A stretch of 64,000 nt of DNA, from the NCBI RefSeq assembly GCF_001412595.2, contig NZ_CP012640.2:4774001-4838000 (forward strand). Reading direction: 5' to 3'. How positions within the stretch are numbered: position 1 is the stretch's first letter; every line of letters starts with the position of its first letter. Shown piece after piece: positions 41,379 through 49,971 of the stretch. The notes below the pieces were generated by a model. It saw nothing but the letters and a program-made list of their open reading frames with translations. It had not been told where the DNA came from and did not search any database. A program made the position numbers and the translations under genes. Source of the stretch: Massilia sp. WG5 (GTDB taxonomy: Bacteria > Pseudomonadota > Gammaproteobacteria > Burkholderiales > Burkholderiaceae_D).

Positions 41379-41439
41379 AGAGTACGCCCCGCGGCCCGGC
41401 GGCAGCGTGCACAAAACCGTTTTGATAAGGGGAGTACAG
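41379..41439 (-). promoter_or_regulatory. Shared-architecture promoter 2 (FdhF/YdeP-like gene)
   Basis: Read on the minus strand: CTGTAC (41439-41434), 19 bp, TTGTGC (41414-41409), 24 bp, -10 TACTCT (41384-41379). The proximal repeat is the weakest of the five. The divergent MocR gene starts on the other side, so its product could bind here and also regulate itself. Confidence 0.72.
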
Positions 41440-41474
41440 TAAGGCGACAAGCCCGGCAGCAGCGGCCCTTGGGC

Positions 41475-41489
41475 TATACTGCCGGCGTG
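41475..41489 (+). promoter_or_regulatory. Leaderless promoter of the MocR-type regulator gene
   Basis: -10 box TATACT at 41475-41480 is followed by 6 bp and then the GTG start codon at 41487, so transcription should begin at or next to the start codon. No Shine-Dalgarno is present. No CTGTAY pair stands at the activating distance on this strand. Confidence 0.55.
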
Positions 41490-42926
41490 CCCAAACTCTA
41501 TGAAACGCTTGCCGCCGAGATCGAAACCCAGATCGCCAACGGCGTGCTGCTCGAAGGCGAAAAGATTCCCTCGGTCCGCCAGACCAGCCAGCATCACAAG
41601 CTGAGCATCACCACGGTGCTGCGCGCATACGTACTGCTGGAAAGCCGCGGCATCATCGAGAGCCGGCCGCAGTCCGGCTATTTCGTGCGCCGGCGCGTCC
41701 GGCAGCCGGCGCCGGCATCCACGCACGCCCCGGCGCCGCTGATGCTCTCGTCCGAGGTCGACGTCAGCCGGCTGGTGCTCAAGACCCTGCGTTCGATCCG
41801 GGCCGACGGCGCCGTTCCGCTCGGCTCGCCGTATGCGGATCCGTCCCGCTACCCATGGAAGCGCCTGAGCCAGTACGCCAACGCGATCGCGCGCCGCCAC
41901 CAGGAGTGGAGCGTGATGAACGACCTGCCGCCGGGGAATCCGCAACTGATCCGCCAGATCGCGCGCCGCCATCTCGAGAACGGGCTGGCGGTGGACCCGG
42001 GCGAAATCATCGTCACGGTCGGCGCGACCGAGGCGATCAACCTGTGCCTGCAGGCGGTGGCGCGGCCGGGCGACACCATCGCGGTCGAGTCGCCGACCTA
42101 TTACGCGATGCTGCATGCGATCGAGCGCCTCGGCATGCGTGCGGTCGAGGTGGTGACGGACCCGAAGGAGGGCATCGACCTCGATGCCCTGGCCACGGTC
42201 ATCGCCGAACAGAAGATCGCCGCCTGCATGGTGATGCCGAACTTCCAGAATCCGCTCGGGTTCCAGATGAGCGACGAGCGCAAGCGCGCGCTGGTGGACT
42301 TGCTGGCCGCGCACGATATCCCGGTCATCGAGAACGACGTCTACCACGAGCTGTATTACGGCGACAGCCATCCGACCTCGCTCAAGACCTTCGACACCAA
42401 GGGGCTGGTGCTGTACTGCGCCTCGTTCTCGAAGAACCTGACGGCGGCCTACCGGATCGGCTGGTGCCTGCCGGGGCGCTACACGGCGGATGTGGAAAAG
42501 CTGAAGTTCCTGAATACCCTCGCGACCTCGTCCCTGCCGCAGCTGGCGATCGCCGAATACCTGCAGAACGACGGCTACGACGCCCACCTGCGCAAGATGC
42601 GCAAGGCCTTCGCCCAGCAGGCGCGCATCATGGCGGCCGCGGTGCTGCGCTTCTTCCCGGAGGGGACGCGGGTGAGCGAACCGAAGGGCGGTTATGTGCT
42701 GTGGGTGGAATTGCCCGGGCGGGTCGATGCAATGAAGCTGTACGCGCGCGCCCTCGAGGAGGGCATCACGGTCGGTCCGGGAAATATGTTCTCGGCGCGC
42801 GGCAGCTTCAAGCATTTCATCCGGTTGAACTACAGCTATCCGTGGAGCGCCGCCATCGAAGCCGCGGTCAGGCGGCTCGGACGCCTGGTTGGCGAACTGG
42901 CGCAGGAATCGTCCCCGGACGTCTAG
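41487..42926 (+). CDS. MocR-type regulator (GntR helix-turn-helix fused to aminotransferase domain)
   Basis: A 479-residue PLP-dependent transcription factor. The N-terminal GntR winged helix (about 1-72) contains Leu-Tyr-Glu-Thr-Leu-Ala, Ile-Pro-Ser-Val-Arg-Gln and Gly-Ile-Ile-Glu-Ser-Arg-Pro-Gln-Ser-Gly-Tyr. A linker is followed by a fold-type-I aminotransferase domain (about 95-470) with PLP lysine in Ser-Phe-Ser-Lys-Asn. GTG at 41487 is chosen because the GntR domain begins there. MocR proteins such as GabR bind paired direct repeats and respond to an amine or amino acid through PLP. It sits at the centre of a cluster with five promoters that each carry a paired direct repeat, so it is the prime candidate regulator. 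The effector is unknown. Confidence 0.9.
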   Translation: MPKLYETLAAEIETQIANGVLLEGEKIPSVRQTSQHHKLSITTVLRAYVLLESRGIIESRPQSGYFVRRRVRQPAPASTHAPAPLMLSSEVDVSRLVLKTLRSIRADGAVPLGSPYADPSRYPWKRLSQYANAIARRHQEWSVMNDLPPGNPQLIRQIARRHLENGLAVDPGEIIVTVGATEAINLCLQAVARPGDTIAVESPTYYAMLHAIERLGMRAVEVVTDPKEGIDLDALATVIAEQKIAACMVMPNFQNPLGFQMSDERKRALVDLLAAHDIPVIENDVYHELYYGDSHPTSLKTFDTKGLVLYCASFSKNLTAAYRIGWCLPGRYTADVEKLKFLNTLATSSLPQLAIAEYLQNDGYDAHLRKMRKAFAQQARIMAAAVLRFFPEGTRVSEPKGGYVLWVELPGRVDAMKLYARALEEGITVGPGNMFSARGSFKHFIRLNYSYPWSAAIEAAVRRLGRLVGELAQESSPDV

Positions 42927-43729
42927 CGCTCGCGCAGCGGGGCCGCCTTGGCCGTGCCGCACGATGCCAGCGCGGCCTGCGACTGGGCCCAGTAGCCGGC
43001 GCCCACCATCAGCATGCCGCCGATCGCGTTGCCGAGCGTGACCCAGCCCAGGTTGGCGAGCACGCCGCCCAGGGGGACGTCGGCGGCGCCGCCGAGCATG
43101 GCCAGGGCGAAGGTGAACATGTTCGCGATCGAATGCTCGAAGCCGCAGGCGGCAAACATCATCACCGGCCAGAACACCAGTCCCAGCCTGGCGCTGTCGC
43201 TGCTGGTGCGCGCGCACATCCAGACCGTCAGGCAGACCAGCCAGTTGCACAGGATCGCCTTGAACAGCAGCGCGATCGCCGGCGCGTTCGCCTTGGCCGC
43301 CGCGGTTTTCGTGAACAGCGCCGCGCCGTCGGTCAGCAGGACGCCGCCGCCGGCCAGCTTCAGGATCGCCGCCAGCACCACGGCGCCCACCAGGTTGCCG
43401 AACCAGCAGTGCGCCAGGGTGCCCAGCACATCGCTTGCGCTGGCCTTGCGGCGCAGCCAGGCCAGCGCCATCTGCATGGTCAGGCCGGTGAACAGGTGGC
43501 CGCCGGCGAAGGTGATCAGGGTCAGGCCGAGCGCGAACACCGCGCCCATGACCAGGCGCGCCCAGGCCGGGTCGGCGTGCGCACCGACGGTGAACATGAG
43601 GATCGCGCCGAAGCCGACATAGGCGCCGGCCATCGCGCTGCCGATCAGGAAGGAAAACGGCCGGGTGCGGGCCTGCTGCGCGCGCTGGACCCCGGTATCG
43701 GCGAGCTGGTCAATCGTCGTGTCGAACAT
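42923..43729 (-). CDS. nirC: NirC-type formate/nitrite channel
   Basis: A 268-residue, six-helix FNT-family channel, the same length as E. coli NirC. Shared segments include Ser-Ala-Met-Ala-Gly-Ala-Tyr-Val-Gly, Leu-Val-Met-Gly-Ala, Leu-Cys-Asn-Trp-Leu-Val-Cys-Leu and Glu-His-Ser-Ile-Ala-Asn-Met with the central His. FNT channels carry formate, nitrite or related small anions. No nitrite reductase gene is near, while fdhD and an FdhF/YdeP-like enzyme are, so formate is an equally good substrate guess. The 3' end overlaps the MocR gene by 4 bp. Its promoter is one of the five shared-architecture promoters. Confidence 0.83.
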   Translation of the reverse strand: MFDTTIDQLADTGVQRAQQARTRPFSFLIGSAMAGAYVGFGAILMFTVGAHADPAWARLVMGAVFALGLTLITFAGGHLFTGLTMQMALAWLRRKASASDVLGTLAHCWFGNLVGAVVLAAILKLAGGGVLLTDGAALFTKTAAAKANAPAIALLFKAILCNWLVCLTVWMCARTSSDSARLGLVFWPVMMFAACGFEHSIANMFTFALAMLGGAADVPLGGVLANLGWVTLGNAIGGMLMVGAGYWAQSQAALASCGTAKAAPLRER

Positions 43730-43766
43730 GGCAAGGCTTTCGGATACTGTGCTGCAGAAGGCCGCT

Positions 43767-43827
43767 AGTGTAGGCGCAGGCGCGGCGCAGTCAGCGGTAC
43801 AGAATTGTCTGTGTGAAAGGAATACAG
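43767..43827 (-). promoter_or_regulatory. Shared-architecture promoter 3 (nirC)
   Basis: Minus strand: CTGTAT (43827-43822), 19 bp, CTGTAC (43802-43797), 24 bp, -10 TACACT (43772-43767). The nirC start codon follows about 31 bp after the predicted transcription start. It is back to back with promoter 4. Confidence 0.75.
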
Positions 43828-43838
43828 TCGGGCAGGCA

Positions 43839-43899
43839 CTGTGCGTTTCGTGAGCCGATGGATCTGTATTCCTTGCCTGTGCGGCGTTCGGATTATGCT
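43839..43899 (+). promoter_or_regulatory. Shared-architecture promoter 4 (small winged-helix gene)
   Basis: CTGTGC (43839-43844), 19 bp, CTGTAT (43864-43869), 24 bp, -10 TATGCT (43894-43899). The ATG at 43906 comes 6 bp after the -10, giving a leaderless mRNA. This also fixes the start of the small gene. Confidence 0.72.
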
Positions 43900-43905
43900 G
43901 CGGCG

Positions 43906-44190
43906 ATGGATGCGATCAATGTAGATGACCTGGGGATGAACGAGGGCGAGCTGCTGCTGGCCGGCCTGCTGGAACAGTTGTGGCGGATGGCGTTGGAGGC
44001 GCCGGCCAGGCCCTGTTCGCTGGCCAGGGTCAGCAAGCGCGTGCACCGCCCGATGAGCGCACTGATGCGGCAATTGAGCCTGCTGTCGGAAGCCGGCCTG
44101 GTCGCGGTCGACGCGCGCGAGGAGGGCGGCGGGAGCGTGGCCTTGACGGCGGCCGGCCGCGCATTATGCGCAGAATGGTTCGGCGCTTAG
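43906..44190 (+). CDS. Small winged-helix DNA-binding-like protein
   Basis: A 94-residue protein with a single MarR/ArsR-like winged-helix pattern: Leu-Ala-Arg-Val-Ser-Lys-Arg-Val-His-Arg-Pro-Met-Ser-Ala-Leu-Met, then Leu-Leu-Ser-Glu-Ala-Gly-Leu-Val. ATGs at 43813 and 43858 are in frame, but the -10 box six bases before 43906 would make the longer forms impossible from that promoter. It lies between nirC and moaA and shares their promoter type, so it may be a co-regulator of the molybdenum/formate cluster. I do not recognise a named family. Confidence 0.65.
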   Translation: MDAINVDDLGMNEGELLLAGLLEQLWRMALEAPARPCSLARVSKRVHRPMSALMRQLSLLSEAGLVAVDAREEGGGSVALTAAGRALCAEWFGA

Positions 44191-44197
44191 GAGGGGG

Positions 44198-45235
44198 CTA
44201 GCCGCCAACCAGCGACATGCGCACCACCGGATAGCGCTTGGCGCCGCCGTCGGCCCGCAGCGTGCCGCGCTGTTCGGAATAGCGGTCGGCGCGTGTTTGC
44301 CAGCTGACGCGGATTGCCTGCTCCAGCTGTCCGGCCCGGCCTTCGCGCAGCAGGGAACGCAGGTCGACCGAACGCGTGGCGAACAGGCACAGGAACAGCT
44401 TGCCGTCGGCGCTGACCCGGGCGCGGGTGCAGTCGCCGCAGAACGGCTTTGATACGCTGGCGATGAAGCCGACCTCGCCGCCGCCGTCGGCGTAGCGGAA
44501 ACCGTCGGCGGTATCGCTGGCGCGGCCTGCCTGCGGGACGAGGGCGAATTCGCCCTCGATCAGGGCGCGCATCCCGGCCGCCGTCACGACCTGGTCGAGC
44601 AGCCAGCCGTCGGCGCCGCCGACGTCCATGTATTCGATGAAGCGCAGGTTGACGCCGCTGTGGCGGAAGTGGCGCGCCAGCGGCAGGATCTGGTGTGCGT
44701 TGCGGGACTTGTCGATCACCGCATTCACCTTCACCGGCGCCAGTCCGGCGGCCAGCGCGGCCTCGATCCCGTCGAGCACCCGGCCTACCGGGAAGTCGAC
44801 ATCGTTCATGGCGCGGAACACGGCGTCGTCGAGCGCGTCGAGGCTGACGGTCACGCGCGCCAGGCCCGCATCCTTCAGCGTGCGCGCCTGCGCCGCGAGC
44901 AAGGCGCCGTTGGTCGTCATCGCGATCTCGACCGGCTTGCCGGCCGGGGTCTCCAGGCGCGCCAGCGCTTCGACCAGGCGCGGCAGGTCCTTGCGCAACA
45001 GCGGTTCGCCGCCGGTGATCCGGATCTTTTCCACGCCCAGGCGGACGAAGGCTGTCGACAGCGTCAGCATCTCGTCGAAGGACAGGCGCTCCGCCGCGCG
45101 CAGGAAGGGGTAGTCGCGCGTGAAGACCTCCTTCGGCATGCAGTAGGTGCAGCGGAAATTACACTGGTCGATGACGGAAAGCCGCAAGTCCTTCAGGGGA
45201 CGCTGCAAGGTGTCGATTGCTACGGAGTCGTTCAT
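44198..45235 (-). CDS. moaA: GTP 3',8-cyclase MoaA (molybdopterin step 1)
   Basis: A 345-residue radical-SAM enzyme. The N-terminal cluster motif Cys25-X3-Cys29-X2-Cys32 and the C-terminal cluster (Phe-Cys-Gly-Asp-Cys-Thr-Arg plus Leu-Cys-Leu-Phe) are both present. The C-terminus ends in Gly-Gly as required for activity. It converts GTP to 3',8-cyclo-GTP at the start of molybdopterin synthesis. Standing alone, away from other moa genes, and sharing a promoter type with fdhD and the molybdoenzyme, it may be a dedicated extra copy that raises cofactor supply. Confidence 0.95.
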   Translation of the reverse strand: MNDSVAIDTLQRPLKDLRLSVIDQCNFRCTYCMPKEVFTRDYPFLRAAERLSFDEMLTLSTAFVRLGVEKIRITGGEPLLRKDLPRLVEALARLETPAGKPVEIAMTTNGALLAAQARTLKDAGLARVTVSLDALDDAVFRAMNDVDFPVGRVLDGIEAALAAGLAPVKVNAVIDKSRNAHQILPLARHFRHSGVNLRFIEYMDVGGADGWLLDQVVTAAGMRALIEGEFALVPQAGRASDTADGFRYADGGGEVGFIASVSKPFCGDCTRARVSADGKLFLCLFATRSVDLRSLLREGRAGQLEQAIRVSWQTRADRYSEQRGTLRADGGAKRYPVVRMSLVGG

Positions 45236-45241
45236 GACCCG

Positions 45242-45302
45242 AGGATAGCAGCGCCCGCGTGCGCCGCGTGCATACAGTCGGGCCGCGGCGCGGCCAGTAC
45301 AG
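45242..45302 (-). promoter_or_regulatory. Shared-architecture promoter 5 (moaA)
   Basis: Minus strand: CTGTAC (45302-45297), 19 bp, CTGTAT (45277-45272), 24 bp, -10 TATCCT (45247-45242). The moaA ATG follows after 6 bp, so the transcript is predicted leaderless. Confidence 0.75.
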
Positions 45303-45316
45303 TTCTTCCTGCCGGC

Positions 45317-46339
45317 TCAGGCCGGCTGCAGCGTGAACACGGCGCGGACCTCGCCGGCGGGCGTGCCGCGCGCATTCAGGATCGCCGGGGCGCGCCAGGG
45401 TTCGAGCAGTCGGCGGCGGTGCGCGTCCAGCAGGCCGAGCTGCTCGAGCACGCTGAAGGTCGAGGGGTGCAGGGCGCGGACGGCGCCGTCCGCCACCTTG
45501 ATCGCGATCCCCAGCCCGGCCGAGCGGACGCCGATCGCCTGCACGGCGTCGGCGCCGATCTTCGCCACCCAGTCGCCCTGGCCCGCGTTCATCCACGCCA
45601 GGTCGGTGCGGGCTTCGCCGGACACCATGTCGGGCCGCTTCGTCATCGCATCGAACAGGTCGCCCAGCGCGCTGCCCAGGCGCGCGTCCCGGCCGCCCTG
45701 CGCCAGGCGCGCGTACAGGTGGGCCAGGCGCGCCAGCGGCATCGCATAATTCGGCGCCGAGCAGCCGTCGATGCCGGTCGGCAGGGACTCCTCGTTCATC
45801 TGCACGGCCTCGGCCAGGGTGCTGCGGATCGCCCGTTGCAGCGGGTGCTGCGGGTCGACGTAGCCGCGGGTGGGCGCGCCGTGCAGGCGGCACCAGGCCA
45901 GGAAACCGCTGTGCTTGCCCGAACAGTTGTGGTGCACGGTGCGCCAGCGCCGGTCGGCCGGGACCGGCAAGCCGACCGCGTCGTAGTACAGCGGGGTGGC
46001 GCAGCCGCATTCGAGGTGGCTCTCGTCGAGGCCGGCCTTGTCGAGGATGGATTCGACCCCGGCCAGGTGCTTTTCCTCGCCCGAGTGGCTGGCGCACAGC
46101 AGCGCCAGTTCGTCGAGCGTGAGTCCGAAGCGCGCCGGGCCGTCGGCCAGCACGAAGGGCAGGGCCTGGAAGGGCTTCAGGGCCGAACGCGTGAAGACCA
46201 TCGCGTCCGGATCGCCGCTCGAATACAGCAGGCGGCCGGCGGCGTCGACCACGGCGATGGAACCGAAGTGGATGTTCTCGACCGGATAGCCGGTCTCGGG
46301 AAAGCCACGGGTGGTGGCGACGAGCGGGACTGGATGCAT
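45317..46339 (-). CDS. L-asparaginase, Rhizobium etli (type III) family
   Basis: A 340-residue asparaginase of the thermolabile R. etli AnsA/ReAV type, unrelated to E. coli enzymes. Motifs: Arg-Ser-Ala-Leu-Lys-Pro-Phe-Gln (Ser-X2-Lys), Ala-Ser-His-Ser-Gly-Glu, His-Asn-Cys-Ser-Gly-Lys-His and Gly-Ile-Asp-Gly-Cys-Ser-Ala-Pro. It should hydrolyse asparagine to aspartate and ammonia in the cytoplasm. It is separated from moaA by the promoter described above, which points away from it, so it is probably not part of that regulon. Confidence 0.87.
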   Translation of the reverse strand: MHPVPLVATTRGFPETGYPVENIHFGSIAVVDAAGRLLYSSGDPDAMVFTRSALKPFQALPFVLADGPARFGLTLDELALLCASHSGEEKHLAGVESILDKAGLDESHLECGCATPLYYDAVGLPVPADRRWRTVHHNCSGKHSGFLAWCRLHGAPTRGYVDPQHPLQRAIRSTLAEAVQMNEESLPTGIDGCSAPNYAMPLARLAHLYARLAQGGRDARLGSALGDLFDAMTKRPDMVSGEARTDLAWMNAGQGDWVAKIGADAVQAIGVRSAGLGIAIKVADGAVRALHPSTFSVLEQLGLLDAHRRRLLEPWRAPAILNARGTPAGEVRAVFTLQPA

Positions 46340-46657
46340 GGATGGCGATGTGGCGATGGTGGCAATGGGTGAACTCTAGCGGATCGCGGCAGGCGACGGT
46401 GCACGTCATTTTTTGTGGCTTTTTTTGTATGTATTGCCAACATCTTGACGCCTGTTTTCGACGTTTCATCCCGCGTTTTCGACGCTTCGGCAGATCACCG
46501 CAGACACCGCCGCGGGCTGTGAATACACTGGTTTCACTCGCCGCACATTCTACGATGCGGCGATACGAAAAACGGTGGACCTTCGGCGCTATCGACGATT
46601 GTTTGGATAAAGCAAGAATGGTCCGATATTCATTTCGAATCGTGCATTGGAGTAATC
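46340..46657. other. 318-bp intergenic region between divergent genes
   Basis: The region has two T-rich runs (about 46408-46436) and two copies of GTTTTCGACG 29 bp apart (about 46451 and 46480). No convincing gene is seen. Promoters for asparaginase (left) and the small exported protein (right) must lie here; a GATATT at about 46626 is a possible -10 box for the latter. Confidence 0.4.
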
Positions 46658-47029
46658 ATGAACTTGAAAAAAGTACTGGCCTTCCTCGGCGCCGCCGCCG
46701 TCTCTTCCATGGCCCTGGCCGACAGTGCGCTGCCGGTGTCCGTGAGCGCCGACGGCAATACGGTCCTGGTGCAGGGCAACGCCAGCCCGGTGGTCCACCT
46801 GACCGTGGCCCAGGCCAAGGATGCGGTCGGATCGTTCGCGCTGCAGGACGGCCGTACGCTGAGGCTGACGAGCCGTAACAGCACCCTGTTCATGGAAGTG
46901 GACGGCAAGCGCGAAAAGCTGCTGCCGCTGTCCCCGACCGAATTCGTGGCCCGCGACAGCGGCGCGCGGCTCGCGCTCGACCAGCAGGCCTACCCCGACA
47001 AGGTACTGCTGACCCAGTTCCGCCGCTGA
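46658..47029 (+). CDS. Small exported protein of unknown function
   Basis: A 123-residue protein with a clear signal peptide (Lys-Lys, hydrophobic stretch, Ala-Leu-Ala-Asp). The mature part of about 100 residues has alternating beta-strand character and no cysteines. I recognise no family. A TTGGAGT lies before the ATG and a terminator follows the gene, so it is a single-gene unit. Confidence 0.7.
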   Translation: MNLKKVLAFLGAAAVSSMALADSALPVSVSADGNTVLVQGNASPVVHLTVAQAKDAVGSFALQDGRTLRLTSRNSTLFMEVDGKREKLLPLSPTEFVARDSGARLALDQQAYPDKVLLTQFRR

Positions 47030-47053
47030 CGGATGATCGAATGAAGAATCACG

Positions 47054-47088
47054 GCCGGCCTGGCCGCTGGGACCGGGCCGGCGTTTTT
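47054..47088 (+). terminator. Rho-independent terminator of the small exported-protein gene
   Basis: GCCGGCC (47054-47060) pairs with GGCCGGC (47076-47082), followed by G and five T. It lies 25 bp after the stop codon. Confidence 0.7.
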
Positions 47089-47105
47089 CATGCCTGCGAT
47101 GCGCG

Positions 47106-47963
47106 TCAGATCGCGTCGCCGAAGCGCCCGGCCTGGTAGTCGAGGATCGCCTGGTTGATCTCTTCGCGCGTGTTCATCACGAAGGGACCGTGCGAGACCA
47201 CCGGTTCGCGGATCGGCGCGGCATGCCCGAGCAGCAGCAGGGAATCATGGTCGGCGCGCAGCGACAGCTCGTCGCCCTGGGGTTCGAACTCGGCCAGGTG
47301 GAAGGCGCTGACGAGGTCCGGCGCCGCCTCGATCACGCCGCGTACCACGTAGAGGAAGATGTTGCGGTCGAGCAGGTCGTTCATGTAGAAGGTCGAACCG
47401 GCCTTCATCTCGACCAGGCTCATGAAGACGCCGGTGAGCGACTCGATCGGCCCGGTCACGCCGCCGTAGCTGCCCGACACCAGGTGCATGCGCACCGTGC
47501 CGTCGTCGCTTTCCACCACGGGAATCTGCTCGCGCTGCAGGCCGACATAGCGCGGCTCCGTCATCTTCAGGCTGGGAGGCAGGTTCACCCACAGCTGCAG
47601 GATCTCGAGCGGGCCGCCGCGCTGCATGAATTCGCGCGGCGACACTTCGGCGTGCACGATGCCGCGTCCCGCCGTCATCCACTGCACGCCGCCCGGGCCG
47701 ATCACGCTTTCGTGGCCGGCGCTGTCGCGGTGGGCCAGCAGGCCGTCGAGGATGAAGGTGACGGTCTCGAAGCCGCGGTGCGGGTGCGGGCCGAAGGGCA
47801 GGCCGCCGTTGTGCGCCGGGTAGACCTGGGGGCCGTGGTGGTTGAGGAACAGGAAAGGATCGATCTGGTCGATGTGCGGCCCCGGCAGCGGACGCTGGGT
47901 GATCAGGTCGCCGATGTCGTCGCGCATGGCGGGGTGCACCCGCTGGATGGTCTTGTAGGTCAT
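47106..47963 (-). CDS. Pirin-family bicupin protein
   Basis: A 285-residue pirin. The N-terminal cupin carries the metal ligands in His-Pro-His-Arg-Gly-Phe-Glu-Thr-Val-Thr and Gly-Ile-Val-His-Ala-Glu. Pirins include quercetin-dioxygenase-like enzymes and redox regulators; the exact role is open. The start at 47963 is chosen because GAGAAGG lies 5 bp upstream; an in-frame ATG 10 codons earlier has no ribosome site. Confidence 0.85.
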   Translation of the reverse strand: MTYKTIQRVHPAMRDDIGDLITQRPLPGPHIDQIDPFLFLNHHGPQVYPAHNGGLPFGPHPHRGFETVTFILDGLLAHRDSAGHESVIGPGGVQWMTAGRGIVHAEVSPREFMQRGGPLEILQLWVNLPPSLKMTEPRYVGLQREQIPVVESDDGTVRMHLVSGSYGGVTGPIESLTGVFMSLVEMKAGSTFYMNDLLDRNIFLYVVRGVIEAAPDLVSAFHLAEFEPQGDELSLRADHDSLLLLGHAAPIREPVVSHGPFVMNTREEINQAILDYQAGRFGDAI

Positions 47964-48100
47964 GTCCTTCTCGTGTTGTTCGCCTTGCTCCATACGATAC
48001 CCGATTACCCGCCCCCGGCGGCGCGCGGCGCTCGCCATCGCCGTGCTAGACTCCTTGCGCTTATGCAACAAGCTTAATGCAACAAGGAGACAGGCTTCAC

Positions 48101-49636
48101 ATGAAAACAAGACAGACCCTGGCCGCGCTGGCGCTGGCCTTCAGCGCCGGCGCGAACGCAGCGAGCGCTGCCGGCGCCGCACCGGCGGCCGTGCCGGGCG
48201 AGGCCGCGGTGAAGGCCGCCAAGCATGCCGTCAACGCCTACCGCGACGATGTCGTCGATACCCTCGCCAGGATGGTCAGCTTCAACACGGTGGCCGATAA
48301 AGACGTGCCCTTCGAGCGCAATCCCCAGCACACCGGCTTCAAGAATTACCTCAAGGGCGAGGCGGCGCGCCTCGGCTTCGACTTCGCCGACTACGGCCAT
48401 GTGATGGTGATCGGCCTCGGCGCAGCTGACGCCCCCGAGCGCGTCGGCATGATCGCGCACGGCGATGTGCAGCCGGTCGATCCCGCCAAGTGGAAGAAAT
48501 CGCCTTTCGAGCTGGACCGCACCAGCGAGCCGGGCAAGCTGCTGGCGCGCGGCGCCGAGGACGACAAGGGCCCGATCGCCACCGCCCTGTACGCGATGAA
48601 GTCGCTGAAGGACCTGCAGCTGCCGCTGTCCAAGCGCATCGAGCTGTACGTCTACATGGCCGAGGAATCGGACTGGGATCCGCTGGTCGCTTTCGTGAAG
48701 ACGCATACGCTGCCGCAGGTGAACATCACCCTCGACGCCGAGTACCCGGCGGTGACGGCGGAGAAGGGCTACGGCACGGTCGCCGTGAGCTTCCCGGCGG
48801 CGGCGGCGCCCGCGGGCGAGCCGGCCGTGGCGCAGTTCGGCGGCGGCTTCTTCGGCAGCCAGATCCCCGAGGATGCGCACGCCCTCATCGCCAACGCCAG
48901 CCCGGCCCTGGAAGCCCAGATCCGGCAGCGCGCGGCGAAGCAGACCGGCATGCGCTACACCTTCGAACGCAAGGGCGGCGAGCTCGCGGTCACTGCCAAG
49001 GGCGTGTCGGCGCATTCGTCGAAGCCGGAGGACGGCCTGAACGCGATCAGCATGCTGGCCGATGCGCTGGCCGTGCAGGCCTGGCCGGACAACGCCGCCG
49101 GCGCGCTGGTCAACTTCCTCAACGAGATGGTCGGGACCGGCTACCTCGGCGAGAAGTTCGGCAGCATCGCCTACCGCGACAGCTTCATGGGACCGATGAC
49201 TTTCGCCCCGACCGTGATCCGCCAGAAAGGCGAGAGCCCCGAACTGTCGATCAACATCCGCCGCCCGCAAGGCAAGAGCGCGCAGCAGCTGTCCAACGAG
49301 ATCAATGCCGCGCTGGCGCAGTGGCAGGGCGCGCATGGGTCGATACAGCTGCTCGACACCAAAGTGCAGATCGGCGACCCGTGGATCCAGCACGACGCGC
49401 CGCAGCTGCCGGTGCTGATGAAGGTGTTCTCGTACTTCACCGGCGTGAAGGATCCGAAGCCGGTCGCGGTCGGCGGCGGCACCAACTCGCGCCTGTTCCC
49501 GCACGCCGTCAGCTTCGGTCCGGCCATGCCGCACACGGTCTATACCGGCCATTCCGAGCATGAGTTCATCACTCTCAAGCAATTGCTCTTGAACTTGGAG
49601 ATGTATACGGCCGTGCTGGCCGAGCTCGCGCAGTAA
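48101..49636 (+). CDS. Exported M20-family dipeptidase
   Basis: A 511-residue zinc peptidase of the PepV/carnosinase-like M20 group. A signal peptide (about 1-24, ending Ala-Asn-Ala-Ala) suggests a periplasmic enzyme. Metal and catalytic residues are visible: His-Gly-Asp-Val-Gln-Pro-Val, Glu-Asp-Asp-Lys-Gly, Ala-Glu-Glu-Ser, Asp-Ala-Glu-Tyr-Pro and a C-terminal Gly-His-Ser-Glu-His-Glu. It probably cleaves dipeptides. AAGGAG lies 11 bp before the ATG at 48101. Confidence 0.88.
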   Translation: MKTRQTLAALALAFSAGANAASAAGAAPAAVPGEAAVKAAKHAVNAYRDDVVDTLARMVSFNTVADKDVPFERNPQHTGFKNYLKGEAARLGFDFADYGHVMVIGLGAADAPERVGMIAHGDVQPVDPAKWKKSPFELDRTSEPGKLLARGAEDDKGPIATALYAMKSLKDLQLPLSKRIELYVYMAEESDWDPLVAFVKTHTLPQVNITLDAEYPAVTAEKGYGTVAVSFPAAAAPAGEPAVAQFGGGFFGSQIPEDAHALIANASPALEAQIRQRAAKQTGMRYTFERKGGELAVTAKGVSAHSSKPEDGLNAISMLADALAVQAWPDNAAGALVNFLNEMVGTGYLGEKFGSIAYRDSFMGPMTFAPTVIRQKGESPELSINIRRPQGKSAQQLSNEINAALAQWQGAHGSIQLLDTKVQIGDPWIQHDAPQLPVLMKVFSYFTGVKDPKPVAVGGGTNSRLFPHAVSFGPAMPHTVYTGHSEHEFITLKQLLLNLEMYTAVLAELAQ

Positions 49637-49721
49637 GAGAGGCCCCGCCGCGCGCTTCGACACCGTGTGTTGACGTGTAGGTCGAAGTCCCGCCAAAACC
49701 TGCGATTTTTTCTAATCGTTC

Positions 49722-49808
49722 TGTAGGTTTGGACCTACAAAGCATCCCTTTTCATAGGGAAGAATTACCCCTGCCCGGCGCTCTCCCTAGGAGAGTGGGC
49801 AGCCGGGC
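49722..49808. other. Chain of three hairpins upstream of galT (candidate structured RNA)
   Basis: Three hairpins follow one another: TGTAGGT-TTGG-ACCTACA (49722-49739), TCCCT-N6-AGGGA (49745-49760), and GCCCGGC/GCCGGGC (49773-49779, 49802-49808) enclosing CTCTCC-CTA-GGAGAG (49781-49795). They fill much of the 335-bp gap before galT, which holds no gene. It could be a leader element of the gal operon or an independent RNA. I cannot assign it to a known riboswitch class. Confidence 0.4.
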
Positions 49809-49971
49809 CTGTCGGCGCCGGAAGCCCTCCGCATGAGCTTGTTGATGCCCGGAAAAGCTCTTGCTTACACCTGGAAATAGTGGCGAAAACGCCATGTTAG
49901 GATCGGTTCCTGACCGCGACCGCGATACCGAAGTCGCCTTGCCTATCCCGACATGCCCGACCACTATCGCC

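Noticed and set aside
41434..41480. Shared-architecture activator site for the MocR gene itself
   Set aside because: On the plus strand no YTGTRY hexamer stands 24 bp before the TATACT box; the site there is oriented toward the divergent molybdoenzyme gene.
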